Below are positions 49,367-57,687 of a stretch of DNA of 64,000 bases, in pieces. The stretch spans positions 434,001-498,000 of the forward strand of contig CAWISK010000005.1 of NCBI GenBank assembly GCA_963838805.1, given 5' to 3'. Within the stretch, counting starts at the first letter, position 1. Each line of letters begins with the position of its first letter. Source of the DNA: CAVRQM01 sp963838805. GTDB lineage: Bacteria; Pseudomonadota; Alphaproteobacteria; Acetobacterales; Acetobacteraceae. A program made the position numbers and the translations under genes. Under the pieces are notes generated by a model, which saw only the letters and a list, made by a program, of their open reading frames with translations, was not told the origin of the DNA and did not search any database.

Positions 49367-51140
49367 GTGGACCTGCCGCCTCCCGTTCTCGGCATCGCGC
49401 ATAGCCTGGCGGGACGGCGCTGGGTCTGGCGCCGGGCGGAGGACCGGCTGGGGCTGGGCATCGCCCAGCGCCTCGGCCTGCCGGAGATCGTGGGCCGCCT
49501 GCTGGCGGCGCGCGGCATCGATGCCGAGGCGGCGGCGGATTTTCTCGGCACCCACGCTGCGCGCCCTGCTGCCCGATCCCTGTGTGCTGATCGACATGGA
49601 GGCAGCCGCCGAGCGCCTTGCCGCCGCCGTGCGTGGTGCGGAGACAGTCGCGGTGTTCGGCGACTACGACGTGGATGGCGCATGCAGCACGGCGATCATG
49701 GTGTCCGTTCTGCGCGCGCTGGGCTGCGAGGTCGTCTCGCACGTGCCCGACCGCATGAGCGAGGGCTACGGTCCCAATGCGCCGGCGCTGCTGGCGCTGG
49801 TCGCGCGCGGCGCGCGGCTGATCGTCTGCGTCGATTGCGGCACGGCGGCGGCCGAGGTGCTGGCGAGTGTGCATGAAAGTGCCGATGTGGTCGTGCTCGA
49901 CCACCATAAATGTGAGGGCTTGCCGCCGGCGGTGGTTGCCACTGTCAACCCGAACCGGCTGGATTGCAGCTCGGGCCTGGGCGCTCTGTGTGCGGCAGCG
50001 ATCGCCTTCATCACGCTTGTGGCCACGATGCGCGAGCTGCGTCGCTCAGGCTGGTTCGCTTCGCACGTGGAGCCGGATCTGATGGGCCTGCTCGACCTGG
50101 TGGCGCTGGCCACCGTCTGCGACGTGATGCCGCTCAGGGGGCTGAACCGCGCGCTGGTCGTGCAGGGCCTGCGCGTCATGGCGCGCCGCGCCCGGCCGGG
50201 GATCGCCGCCCTTCTGGACGTGGCACAGGTGCGCGAGGCACCCACCGCCATGTCGCTCGGCTACGCGCTCGGCCCGCGCATCAACGCGGCCGGGCGAATC
50301 GACGAGGCCGGGCTCGGCGTGCGGTTGCTGCTGACCGAGGATGCGATCGAAGCGCGGCGCCTGGCAGAGCAACTGGACGGCATCAACCGGCAGCGCCAAA
50401 GCGTGGAGGCCGGGATGCTGGACGCGGCCATCCAGGCGGCAGGCGAACAGGCGGCGGCCGGGCGCGCCGTTCTGCTTGTCGCGGGCGAGGCATGGCACGC
50501 CGGCGTGGTCGGCATCGTCGCCGGACGGCTGCGCGAGCGCTTCAACCGCCCCTCCTGTGCCGCGGCGGTCGCCGCCGGTGTGGCGAAGGGATCGGGACGC
50601 TCAGTGCCCGGGCTCGATCTGGGTGCGGCCGTGATCGCGGCGCGCCAGCGCGGGATGCTGGAGACCGGCGGCGGACATGCGATGGCGGCGGGATTCTCGT
50701 TGCCGGCAAGCGGGCTCGCCGCATTCCACGCGCATCTGTGCGAGTGCCTCGCTGATGCGGCGGTGCTGCCCCAGGCCGCCGACCTGGCGGTCGAGGGCAC
50801 GCTCGCGGTGGCCGGGTGCACCGCCGAACTCGCCGGCCATCTGGGGAGGCTCGCCCCGTTCGGCGCCGGCAATGAGGAGCCGATCCTGGTCGTGCCGCGC
50901 GCCCGCGTGGTCCGGGCCGACCGCGTCGGGCGCGAGCAGGCGACGGTGCGCGCCTTCGTCGAGGGCGAGGACGGCAGCCGGGTCAAGGCCATCCTGTTCC
51001 GTGCCCGCGAGGGGGCCGTGGCCGAGGCGCTGCTGTCGCGCGGTGCCGAGCCGCTACACTTGGCCGGGCATCTGCGCGCCGAGTCGTGGAACGGCTCAGT
51101 GGCGACCAGTCTTGTGGTCATGGACGCGGCGCGGGCGTGA
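49367..51140 (+). CDS. recJ: Single-stranded-DNA exonuclease RecJ (one frameshift)
   Basis: A 5'-3' exonuclease in recombination and mismatch repair. GTG 49367 starts 2 bases after glpX. The DHH domain has VAVFGDYDVDGACSTAIM and VVVLDHHKCEGLPPA, where the Asp/His residues bind Mn; the DHHA1 part has ETGGGHAMAAGFSL, and an OB domain follows (PFGAGNEEPILVV). One extra C near 49553 splits the first 60 residues from the rest; removal gives FLGTTLRALLPDP. The span is 3n+1. Confidence 0.92.
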
Positions 51141-51144
51141 ACCG

Positions 51145-51756
51145 CTACGCCTCATCCATCGGCAGGCACCCCGCCACGAACAGCTTCATCGCCCGCGCGC
51201 GGTGATTGGTGGCGTGCTTCTCGGCCGGCAGCATCTGACCATAGGTGCGGCGATCATCCTCGGGGCGGAACATCGGGTCATAGCCGAAACCGTTGGCGCC
51301 GGCCGGCGGCCAGACGAGCGTGCCTTCCACCCGCCCCTCGAACACCGCCGTCTCGCCATCCGGCCATGCGAGGCACAGCACGCTGACGAAGGTCGCGGTG
51401 CGGTCCGCGGCATCCCCCAGCTCGTGCTGCACGCGCTGCATCGCGCGCCCGAAATCGCGCGGCATGCCGGCCCAGCGCGCCGAGTAGATGCCGGGGGCAC
51501 CAGCCAAGCCCGTGACGCACAGCCCGGAATTGTCGGCGAGCGCCGCAAGACCCGCGGCCCGCGCGGCGGCCAGCGCCTTCAGCCGCGCATTGCCGGCAAA
51601 GTCCGGCTCCGTCTCCTCTGGCTCCGGCAGGTGCAGCGCCACGGCGGAGACCGTCTCGATGCCGTAGGGGGCCAGGAGCGCCGCGATCTCGCGCAGCTTG
51701 CCGGGATTGTGCGTGGCCAGCACCAGCCGCTCGCCGCGCGCGAGCCGCCGGCTCAT
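51145..51756 (-). CDS. rdgB: XTP/dITP pyrophosphatase
   Basis: Cleaves deaminated purine triphosphates (XTP, dITP) to keep them out of DNA. A 203-residue protein with VLATHNPGKLREIAALL, GAPGIYSARWAG, FGYDPMFRPE and HRARAMKLF, all typical. Odd point: the usual ADDSGL motif reads ADNSGL (GAC AAT TCC), so the second Asp, thought to be the catalytic base, is Asn. It overlaps rph by ATGA, the usual pairing. Intact otherwise; convergent with recJ, 4 bases apart. Confidence 0.9.
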   Translation of the reverse strand: MSRRLARGERLVLATHNPGKLREIAALLAPYGIETVSAVALHLPEPEETEPDFAGNARLKALAAARAAGLAALADNSGLCVTGLAGAPGIYSARWAGMPRDFGRAMQRVQHELGDAADRTATFVSVLCLAWPDGETAVFEGRVEGTLVWPPAGANGFGYDPMFRPEDDRRTYGQMLPAEKHATNHRARAMKLFVAGCLPMDEA

Positions 51757-52475
51757 GCCGCCGCCTCCAGTGCCGCGCGCTGCAGCGCGAACAATTCGCC
51801 GCAGCCGGTGCGCGCCAGCGCCATCAGTTCAGCGAATTGCCCCTCGGTGAAGGGCGATTTCTCGGCCGTGCCCTGGATCTCGACGATGCCGCCGCCATCG
51901 GTCAGCACGAAATTGGCATCCGCCTCGGCACCGCTATCCTCCGCGTAGTCGAGATCAAGCGCCGCCGCACCCTCGACCAGACCGCAGCTGACCGCCGCCA
52001 CCTGTCCGGTCAGCGGCACCGCCTTCAGCACGTTCATGCGCACCAGATGGCGCAACGCGAGCGACAGTGCCACAAACGCGCCGGTGATCGAGGCGCAGCG
52101 TGTGCCGCCATCGGCGTTGAGCACGTCGCAATCGAGTGTGATGCTCATTTCGCCGAGTGCCGCGCGGTCGGTCACGGCGCGCAGCGAGCGGCCGATCAGG
52201 CGCTGGATCTCCTGCGTGCGCCCCGACTGCTTGCCGCGCGCGGCCTCGCGGTCGCCTCGCGTGTGGGTGGCGCGCGGCAACATGCCGTATTCCGCCGTGA
52301 CCCAGCCCTGGCCGGAATTGCGCAGGAAGGGTGGCACGCGCGACTCGACGCTGGCCGCGCACAGCACCTCGGTGGCACCCATGCGGATCAGGCACGACCC
52401 CTCGGCATGGCGGGCGAAGCCGGGCTCGATGGAGACGCGCCGCAAGGTGTCGGCGGCGCGGCCGGAGGGACGCAT
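51753..52475 (-). CDS. rph: Ribonuclease PH
   Basis: A phosphorolytic 3' exonuclease that trims tRNA precursors, 240 residues. Conserved stretches include VTAEYGMLPRATHTRGDREA, GRTQEIQRLIGRSLRAV and TLDCDVLNADGGTRCASITG. Intact. The start is 58 bases from the divergent antitoxin gene, so both promoters share that gap. In related genomes rph usually faces hrcA here; in this window a toxin-antitoxin pair lies between. Confidence 0.95.
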   Translation of the reverse strand: MRPSGRAADTLRRVSIEPGFARHAEGSCLIRMGATEVLCAASVESRVPPFLRNSGQGWVTAEYGMLPRATHTRGDREAARGKQSGRTQEIQRLIGRSLRAVTDRAALGEMSITLDCDVLNADGGTRCASITGAFVALSLALRHLVRMNVLKAVPLTGQVAAVSCGLVEGAAALDLDYAEDSGAEADANFVLTDGGGIVEIQGTAEKSPFTEGQFAELMALARTGCGELFALQRAALEAAA

Positions 52476-52505
52476 GGCGGATATCCTTGACGTTCGGCGG
52501 CCGTG

Positions 52506-52518
52506 CTACATCATGTAG
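52506..52518. promoter_or_regulatory. Palindrome CTACAT-C-ATGTAG, candidate toxin-antitoxin operator
   Basis: A perfect 6-bp inverted repeat around one base, 16 bases before the antitoxin ATG, in the short rph/antitoxin gap. A TTGACG box ends 17 bases before ATCATG within it, so the palindrome would cover the -10 region. Phd/YefM antitoxins repress their own promoters through short palindromes, which fits. Confidence 0.55.
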
Positions 52519-52533
52519 GACAGAGAGGGCAAC

Positions 52534-52830
52534 ATGGCCGAGATCGTCACCGCGCGCGAGGCGAACCATCATTTCTCGCGCATCCTGGACGAGGTCGCGA
52601 GCGGGCGCGAGTACGTCGTGACCCGTAACGGCCGGCCGGTCGCCCGCATCATGCCCGAACGGGCACCGGATGGGCGGCGGAGCCTGACGGCCGAACAGGA
52701 ACAGTTGCTGGCGGAAAGCCGCGAATGGGCGCTGCACCGCGTAGTGCCCGCCGACGCCGAGCCCATCGGCACGTTTGACCGGGACGACCTGTACGACGAG
52801 AGGATCCCCAAATATCTGCGAAATCGATGA
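52534..52830 (+). CDS. Type II antitoxin, Phd/YefM family
   Basis: A 98-residue protein. The N-terminal DNA-binding fold is IVTAREANHHFSRILDEVASG followed by VVTRNGRPVARIMP, the Phd/YefM signature. The C-terminal ~40 residues are acidic and polar and would wrap the toxin. An AGAGAGG ribosome site precedes ATG 52534. Its last codon overlaps the toxin start by 4 bases. Intact. Confidence 0.88.
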   Translation: MAEIVTAREANHHFSRILDEVASGREYVVTRNGRPVARIMPERAPDGRRSLTAEQEQLLAESREWALHRVVPADAEPIGTFDRDDLYDERIPKYLRNR

Positions 52831-53285
52831 GGCTCACCCTCGATTCCAATATCCTGGTCTACTATGCCGACCAGGGGGATCCAGTGCGCCAGCGGTCAGC
52901 GGTCGCGATCCACGACGCCCTGGTCGGGCTTGATGGCGTGCTGACGCAGCAGTCGCTCAGTGAGTTCGCTGCCGTTTCGCTGCGCAAGCGCCTCGCGACG
53001 CCGCGCCAGATCGTGGAGCAATTGCGCAGGTGGTCCCGGGTGTTTCCGTTTGCCAAGGCGGCTGGATTGCCCGAGTTTGAAAGGGCGCTGAGTGCCCGCG
53101 ATGAGGGACGGTTCAGCTTCTGGGACGCGCTGCTGCTGGCAACCGCAGGTGCGGCTGGATGCGAGGCGGTGATCTCGGAGGACATGGGCGACGGCGCGAC
53201 ACTCGACCGAGTCCGTGTGATCAGCGCCTTCGATGGTCAGGGTGGCGTTTCCGAGGCTGCCCGGATCGCGCTGGGTCTCGCCTGA
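52827..53285 (+). CDS. PIN-domain toxin (VapC-like RNase)
   Basis: A 152-residue metal-dependent RNase of the PIN family. The acidic metal ligands are visible: Asp in LTLDSNILVYYAD, Glu in QQSLSEFAAVSLRKR, Asp in FSFWDALLLATA and the SEDMGDG loop. RNA target unknown (VapC toxins often cut tRNA or rRNA). Start overlaps the antitoxin and the stop shares its A with the hrcA ATG (TGATG), so three genes are coupled. Intact. Confidence 0.88.
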   Translation: MRLTLDSNILVYYADQGDPVRQRSAVAIHDALVGLDGVLTQQSLSEFAAVSLRKRLATPRQIVEQLRRWSRVFPFAKAAGLPEFERALSARDEGRFSFWDALLLATAGAAGCEAVISEDMGDGATLDRVRVISAFDGQGGVSEAARIALGLA

Positions 53286-54328
53286 TGCCGGCCACTCCCC
53301 CCGGTCTCGACCCCCGCTCCGCCGCCATCCTGCGCGAGATCGTCGAGCAGTATGTGGAAACCGGCGAGCCGGTGGGCAGCCGCACGCTGTCGCGCCGGCT
53401 GCCTATCGCGCTCTCGCCCGCCACCATCCGCAACGTCATGTCCGACCTTACCGACGCGGGGCTGCTGTTCTCTCCGCATACCTCTGCCGGACGCCTGCCC
53501 ACCGAGCGCGGCCTGCGCCTGTTCGTCGATGGGCTGCTGCAAACGGGAGAGATCGCCGAGGAGGATCGCGAGGCGATCGGTGCCGCGCTGGAGGCCGCCG
53601 GGCGCAGCCTGGAGGACACGCTGGCCGAGGCGTCGTCCATGCTGTCCGGCCTGTCCGCCGCCGCCGGTCTCGTGCTGGCGCCGAAATCCGAGGGCGCGCT
53701 GCGCCACATCGAGTTCGTGCCGCTCGGCTCGGGTCGCGCGCTGGTCGTGCTGGTGGGTGCCGAGGGACAGGTCGAGAACCGGGTCATCGAAATCCCGCCA
53801 GGCCTGCCGCCGTCGGCGTTGCAGCAGGCCGGCAACTACCTGAACGCAAGGCTGTCCGGCCGGCCGCTGACCGAGCTGCGCCGCATCGTCGCCGAGGAGA
53901 TGGCGGCCGACCGCACCCAGCTCGACGCGCTCTCGGCCAAGGTGGTGGAAGCGGGGCTCGCGACCTGGGCCGGCGAGGGCCGCAGCGGCAGCCTGATCGT
54001 GCGCGGCCAGGCGCGGCTGCTGAGCGACGTGACGCAGATCGAACGGCTGGGTGCCATCCAGCACCTGTTCGAGCGGCTGGAGACGCACGAGACCATGCTG
54101 CGCCTGCTGGAACTGGCCGAGCAGTCTGATGGCGTGCGCATCTTCATCGGCGCGGAGAGCGGGCTGTTCGCTGCCTCTGGCGTGTCGATGGTGGTCGCAC
54201 CCTCGCGCAATGCCGCCGGGCGGATCGTGGGCGCCATCGGTGTCATCGGACCGACGCGCATCAATTACGGCCGCATCATTCCGGTGGTGGACTACACGGC
54301 GCGGGTCGTGGGGCGGCTGCTGGGCTGA
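53285..54328 (+). CDS. hrcA: Heat-inducible transcription repressor
   Basis: A 347-residue repressor that binds CIRCE elements and depends on GroEL. The N-terminal winged helix has ILREIVEQYVETGEPVGSRT and LSPATIRNVMSDLTDAGLL; SPHTSAGRLPTERGLRLFVD is a family signature. The C-terminus ends NYGRIIPVVDYTARVVGRLL. No CIRCE element (TTAGCACTC-N9-GAGTGCTAA) was found in the window, and no grpE follows. The start codon overlaps the toxin stop. Intact. Confidence 0.94.
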   Translation: MPATPPGLDPRSAAILREIVEQYVETGEPVGSRTLSRRLPIALSPATIRNVMSDLTDAGLLFSPHTSAGRLPTERGLRLFVDGLLQTGEIAEEDREAIGAALEAAGRSLEDTLAEASSMLSGLSAAAGLVLAPKSEGALRHIEFVPLGSGRALVVLVGAEGQVENRVIEIPPGLPPSALQQAGNYLNARLSGRPLTELRRIVAEEMAADRTQLDALSAKVVEAGLATWAGEGRSGSLIVRGQARLLSDVTQIERLGAIQHLFERLETHETMLRLLELAEQSDGVRIFIGAESGLFAASGVSMVVAPSRNAAGRIVGAIGVIGPTRINYGRIIPVVDYTARVVGRLLG

Positions 54329-54352
54329 GCAATTCCGCGGAGGCTTAGGTGC

Positions 54353-54978
54353 CTAGACTGCGCGACGCGGCTTCAGCAGCAGAATGAGCCCGACGGCGAG
54401 CCCCAGCAGAAAGAAGCTGGGCGGCTCCGGCACGGCGACCGCCTTGTACGTGTAGGCGAGCGCAAGGTTGCCGTCGAACATCGTCATGTCGCTGATAGTA
54501 TGCCGTCCGTGGTTGAGCATGTCGGAGAGGAACGCGAACTCGACCAACGACCGCGGCCTTGACGCGGACGATATGAAGGCGCTCAGCGCGGAGAAGTTGA
54601 ACGTGAGGTCAACGGAGACTGGTGTCCCATCATAGATTCCGCCGGACGACTTGATGAGTTGCGTTCCCGGATTGCCGGAAAGCTTGTCCGGGAAGGCGGA
54701 TGCTGGATACGCGTAATAGCTTGTCCCCACGACTCCGCGCGCCGGATACCGCCCTCCCCCGAGAGGTCGATGATCGGCGTATAGGAGCCGGTCAGCGTCG
54801 CCGTGACGCCGGTAAGGGTGCCCTGCGCCGGATTGAACGCGGCACCGTCTATGGAATAGGGCGCGAAGTCGCCCCCGAAATCCTCGACTGCCGACAGGTT
54901 CTGCACGATCTCCGATGCGACCGACGGCGTTGCAATCGCCAGCATCGCCGCTGCCGCAAGCACCGCTCGGAGCCGCAT
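54353..54978 (-). CDS. PEP-CTERM-anchored exported protein (one frameshift)
   Basis: About 208 residues: signal peptide MRLRAVLAAAAMLAIATPSV, an all-beta body, and a C-terminal sorting signal VPEPPSFFLLGLAVGLILLL followed by KPRRAV. PEP-CTERM proteins are cut and anchored by an exosortase. The frame changes near 54755; rejoined it reads RYPARGVVGTSYYAYPAS. The span is 3n+2, so a deleted base (or two insertions) is needed, unlike most breaks here. ATG 54978 has a GGAGG ribosome site. No exosortase gene is in the window. Confidence 0.72.
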
Positions 54979-55073
54979 CACGACCTCCGCATGAAAAGAA
55001 CGGAGTGATGGTGCGCGCTTGCGATATCGCAATCAATGCCGAAATCCCACAGACGATTGTGCCACGCCCCAAC

Positions 55074-55907
55074 TCACGCGCTTGTTACGGCGCGTAACGT
55101 TCTCGATGGGCGGGCAGCGCGGCCGCCTATTCCCCGGCCGGACCGCGCCGCCGCCACGGCCGATTGCAGTTCCGAGAGCGGCACGGCACCCGGCAGCAGG
55201 CGGCTGCCAACCACATAGGTCGGCGTGCCGTCGATCCCGAGCTCGTGCGCCAGTGCCAGGTTCGCGGCGATGCGCGCCTGCACCTCCGGCGCGTCCATGT
55301 CGTGCCGCAGGCGGGTCCAATCCAGGCCGAGCCGGGTCGCGGCCGCCTGCACGCTGGCCTCGGTGATCTGGCCGCTGCCCGACATCAGCGCCTGTTGCAG
55401 CTTCAGGTAGCCGCCCTGCCGCTGCGCCGCCAGCACGGCGCGGGCGCCCAGCACGCTCGGGTCGCCCAGGACGGGAATGTCCTTGAACACCAGGCGCAGC
55501 TTCGGGTCGTGCGCGAGCAGCTCGGTCATGGCCGGCAGCATGCGCCGGCAATAGGGGCAGCGCAGGTCGTAGAACTCGACCAGGGTGACGTCGCCGGCCG
55601 GATCGCCGGCTACCGGATCGCCGGGGTTGCGCGCCAGGGCCGGACCGGCGCGACTGATCGCCGCCCGCGCCGCCGCGTCCTGCGCGCCGGATTCCTGCTG
55701 CTGCAACGCGGTGATCGCATCGCGCAGGATGGAGGGGTCGGTCTGCAGTGCCGTGCGCAGGATGCCCACGATCTCCGCACGCTGCGCGGGGGTGAAGGAG
55801 GACGCGGCCGGGGTCGGCGCGCTTGCCGGCTGGGCCACCGCAGGTCGCGCCAGGGCCAGCGCCAGCAGCACGACAAGACATCCGGCGCCACGCCACCAGG
55901 CCCGCAT
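55074..55907 (-). CDS. Periplasmic DsbA-family thiol-disulfide protein
   Basis: A 277-residue exported protein with signal peptide MRAWWRGAGCLVVLLALALA. An N-terminal helical region (TPAQRAEIVGILRTALQTDP) is typical of ScsC/Com1-like proteins. The thioredoxin fold follows with the active site DLRCPYCRRML and the cis-proline loop IDGTPTYVVGSR. It oxidises or isomerises disulfides in the periplasm; the direction cannot be told from sequence. Divergent from the GGT-like gene. Intact. Confidence 0.87.
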   Translation of the reverse strand: MRAWWRGAGCLVVLLALALARPAVAQPASAPTPAASSFTPAQRAEIVGILRTALQTDPSILRDAITALQQQESGAQDAAARAAISRAGPALARNPGDPVAGDPAGDVTLVEFYDLRCPYCRRMLPAMTELLAHDPKLRLVFKDIPVLGDPSVLGARAVLAAQRQGGYLKLQQALMSGSGQITEASVQAAATRLGLDWTRLRHDMDAPEVQARIAANLALAHELGIDGTPTYVVGSRLLPGAVPLSELQSAVAAARSGRGIGGRAARPSRTLRAVTSA

Positions 55908-56098
55908 GGACGTACTCCTCTTCCGCAGGCCGCCGTAGCGCGTTCCGGGTGCGCTGTCGATCCGGCTGGGGTGCCCGGTTGCCGAACCGGGGCGAAGGAG
56001 TCTATGGCAATTTGCTCATGCCGACACAGCGCACCGGGCCGGCATCGCGGCCGGCTGCACGATCGAGGGAGTTCGCCGAGGTGCGCAGCCGTCACGCG

Positions 56099-57487
56099 AT
56101 GCGTCGGACAGCCCTGGCCGTGCTGCTCTCGGCCAACCTTGCCACCGGCGGCTGCTCCTTCGTGCAGCACAACATGCTGGGCGGCGAGAGTGGGCCGACC
56201 CCCGGCACGCCCGGGTATGTCAGGGGCTTCCTGGGCGCAGTCGTGGCCGACGAGCCGCGCGCCGCCCTGGCCGGACGCGACGTGCTCTCGGCCGGCGGGT
56301 CGGCGGCGGACGCCGCGGTGGCGATGGGGCTGATGCTGTCGGTGACGCTGCCCTCGCGCGCGGGCCTGGGCGGCGGCGGCGCCTGCCTCGCCTATAGCCC
56401 GAAGCGCAGCGGGCCAGGCGGCGGCGTGCCCGAGGCGATCATGTTCCTGCCGCAGGCGCCGGCGCATCCGCGACCGGGGGACCGGCCGGCGGCGGTGCCG
56501 CTGCTGGCGCGGGGGCTGTACCTGCTGCATGCGAAATACGGCTCGCTGCCGTTCGAGCAATTGTCGGTGCCGGCCGAGCAGGCGGCGCGATTTGGGGTTC
56601 CCGCCTCGCGCGCGCTGGTCCGCGATGTGGCGGTGGTAGCCGGCCCGCTGGCGGGCGATCCGGTGGCGCGCGGCATCTTCGTGCCGGGCGGGCAGCCGCT
56701 GGCCGAGGGCGCCCCGCTGATCCAGCCGGAACTGGCGGCCTCGCTCGCCAAGCTGCGCACGGCGGGGGTGGGCGATCTGTATCAGGGCCTGCTCGCGAGG
56801 ACGCTCGCAGATGCCGCGACCGATGCCGGCGGCGGGTTGCAGGCCGAGGATTTCCGCACCGCCCTGCCGAGTATCGCGGCACCCATCCAGGTGGCGGCTG
56901 GGAATGACCGCCTAGCCTTCCTGCCGCAGCCGGGCGAAGGCGGCCTGGCCACCGTGGCCGCGTTCCAGGCGCTGCGGCAGAACCCGAACGATCCCGCGCA
57001 GGCACAGGCGCGCGCCCTGGCCGCCGCCGCCCAGGCGCGCGGCGTGGCGGCCCTGCCGCCGCTACCGGCCTCGACCACGCTGGCCGCCCTCGACCGCAAC
57101 GGAAATGCCGTGATCTGCGCGCTGACCATGAACAATCTGTTCGGCACCGGGCGGATCGCCCCCGGAACCGGGGTGCTGCTCGCCGCCTCGCCATCGGTGC
57201 ATCCGCCGCCGCTGCTGTCGGTGGTGCTGGCCTACAACGCCAATATCCGCGCCTTCCGCGCCGAGGCCGGCGGATCGGGCCAGGAAGCGGCGCCGCTCGC
57301 GGCGGCGTTCGCGATGGTCGAGGCTCTGGGCGACCGTGCCGCTCGCCCCACGCCGCTGCCGGTGCCGCCGCCCGAGCCGGGGCGGGCCAATGTGATTCAG
57401 TGCGACCGCTACCTGCCAGGGTCGGAGGCGTCCTGCGGATGGGCGACCGACCCGCGCGGTGCCGGGCTGGCGATCGGGAGCAGTTGA
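56099..57487 (+). CDS. Gamma-glutamyltransferase-family lipoprotein
   Basis: A 462-residue Ntn-hydrolase-like protein. ATG 56099 gives RRTALAVLLSANLATGGC, a probable lipoprotein signal with Cys about residue 20. The large-subunit opening DVLSAGGSAADAAVAMGLML and GRAGLGGGG-like glycine run are present. The processing site aligns as PASTTLAALDRNGNAV, so the nucleophile Thr appears retained, followed by NNLFGTGRIAPGTG. It is shorter than classical GGT (~580), so it may be a divergent or non-canonical member. Intact. Confidence 0.78.
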   Translation: MRRTALAVLLSANLATGGCSFVQHNMLGGESGPTPGTPGYVRGFLGAVVADEPRAALAGRDVLSAGGSAADAAVAMGLMLSVTLPSRAGLGGGGACLAYSPKRSGPGGGVPEAIMFLPQAPAHPRPGDRPAAVPLLARGLYLLHAKYGSLPFEQLSVPAEQAARFGVPASRALVRDVAVVAGPLAGDPVARGIFVPGGQPLAEGAPLIQPELAASLAKLRTAGVGDLYQGLLARTLADAATDAGGGLQAEDFRTALPSIAAPIQVAAGNDRLAFLPQPGEGGLATVAAFQALRQNPNDPAQAQARALAAAAQARGVAALPPLPASTTLAALDRNGNAVICALTMNNLFGTGRIAPGTGVLLAASPSVHPPPLLSVVLAYNANIRAFRAEAGGSGQEAAPLAAAFAMVEALGDRAARPTPLPVPPPEPGRANVIQCDRYLPGSEASCGWATDPRGAGLAIGSS

Positions 57488-57580
57488 AGCCTTCTGCGAC
57501 ACGAAGGCCCGACAGCGAGGCTGACGCCGCCGCAGGTCAGCATGGCGCGGGCCAGCACCACGGCCAGGGTCGCTTGTCGC

Positions 57581-57685
57581 CTAGCCGGCCACGCGCAGAA
57601 GCGCAAACACGGCTGCCATCACGATCACAATGGCTGCCGTTGCGAATACCAACTTGTCGGCGAACAAACGGCGCATCGGGACCAT
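57581..57685 (-). CDS. 34-residue single-pass membrane peptide
   Basis: A short open frame beginning 2 bases after the stop of the ferric-reductase-like gene. It reads MVPMRRLFADKLVF, then ATAAIVIVMAAVFALLRVAG. The layout is a basic N-terminus, one hydrophobic helix of ~20 residues, then stop. The second ATG (57676) has a GGGATGG site at a suitable distance. Position, topology and length resemble small subunits of membrane redox complexes, but it could be chance. Confidence 0.5.
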   Translation of the reverse strand: MVPMRRLFADKLVFATAAIVIVMAAVFALLRVAG

Positions 57686-57687
57686 CC

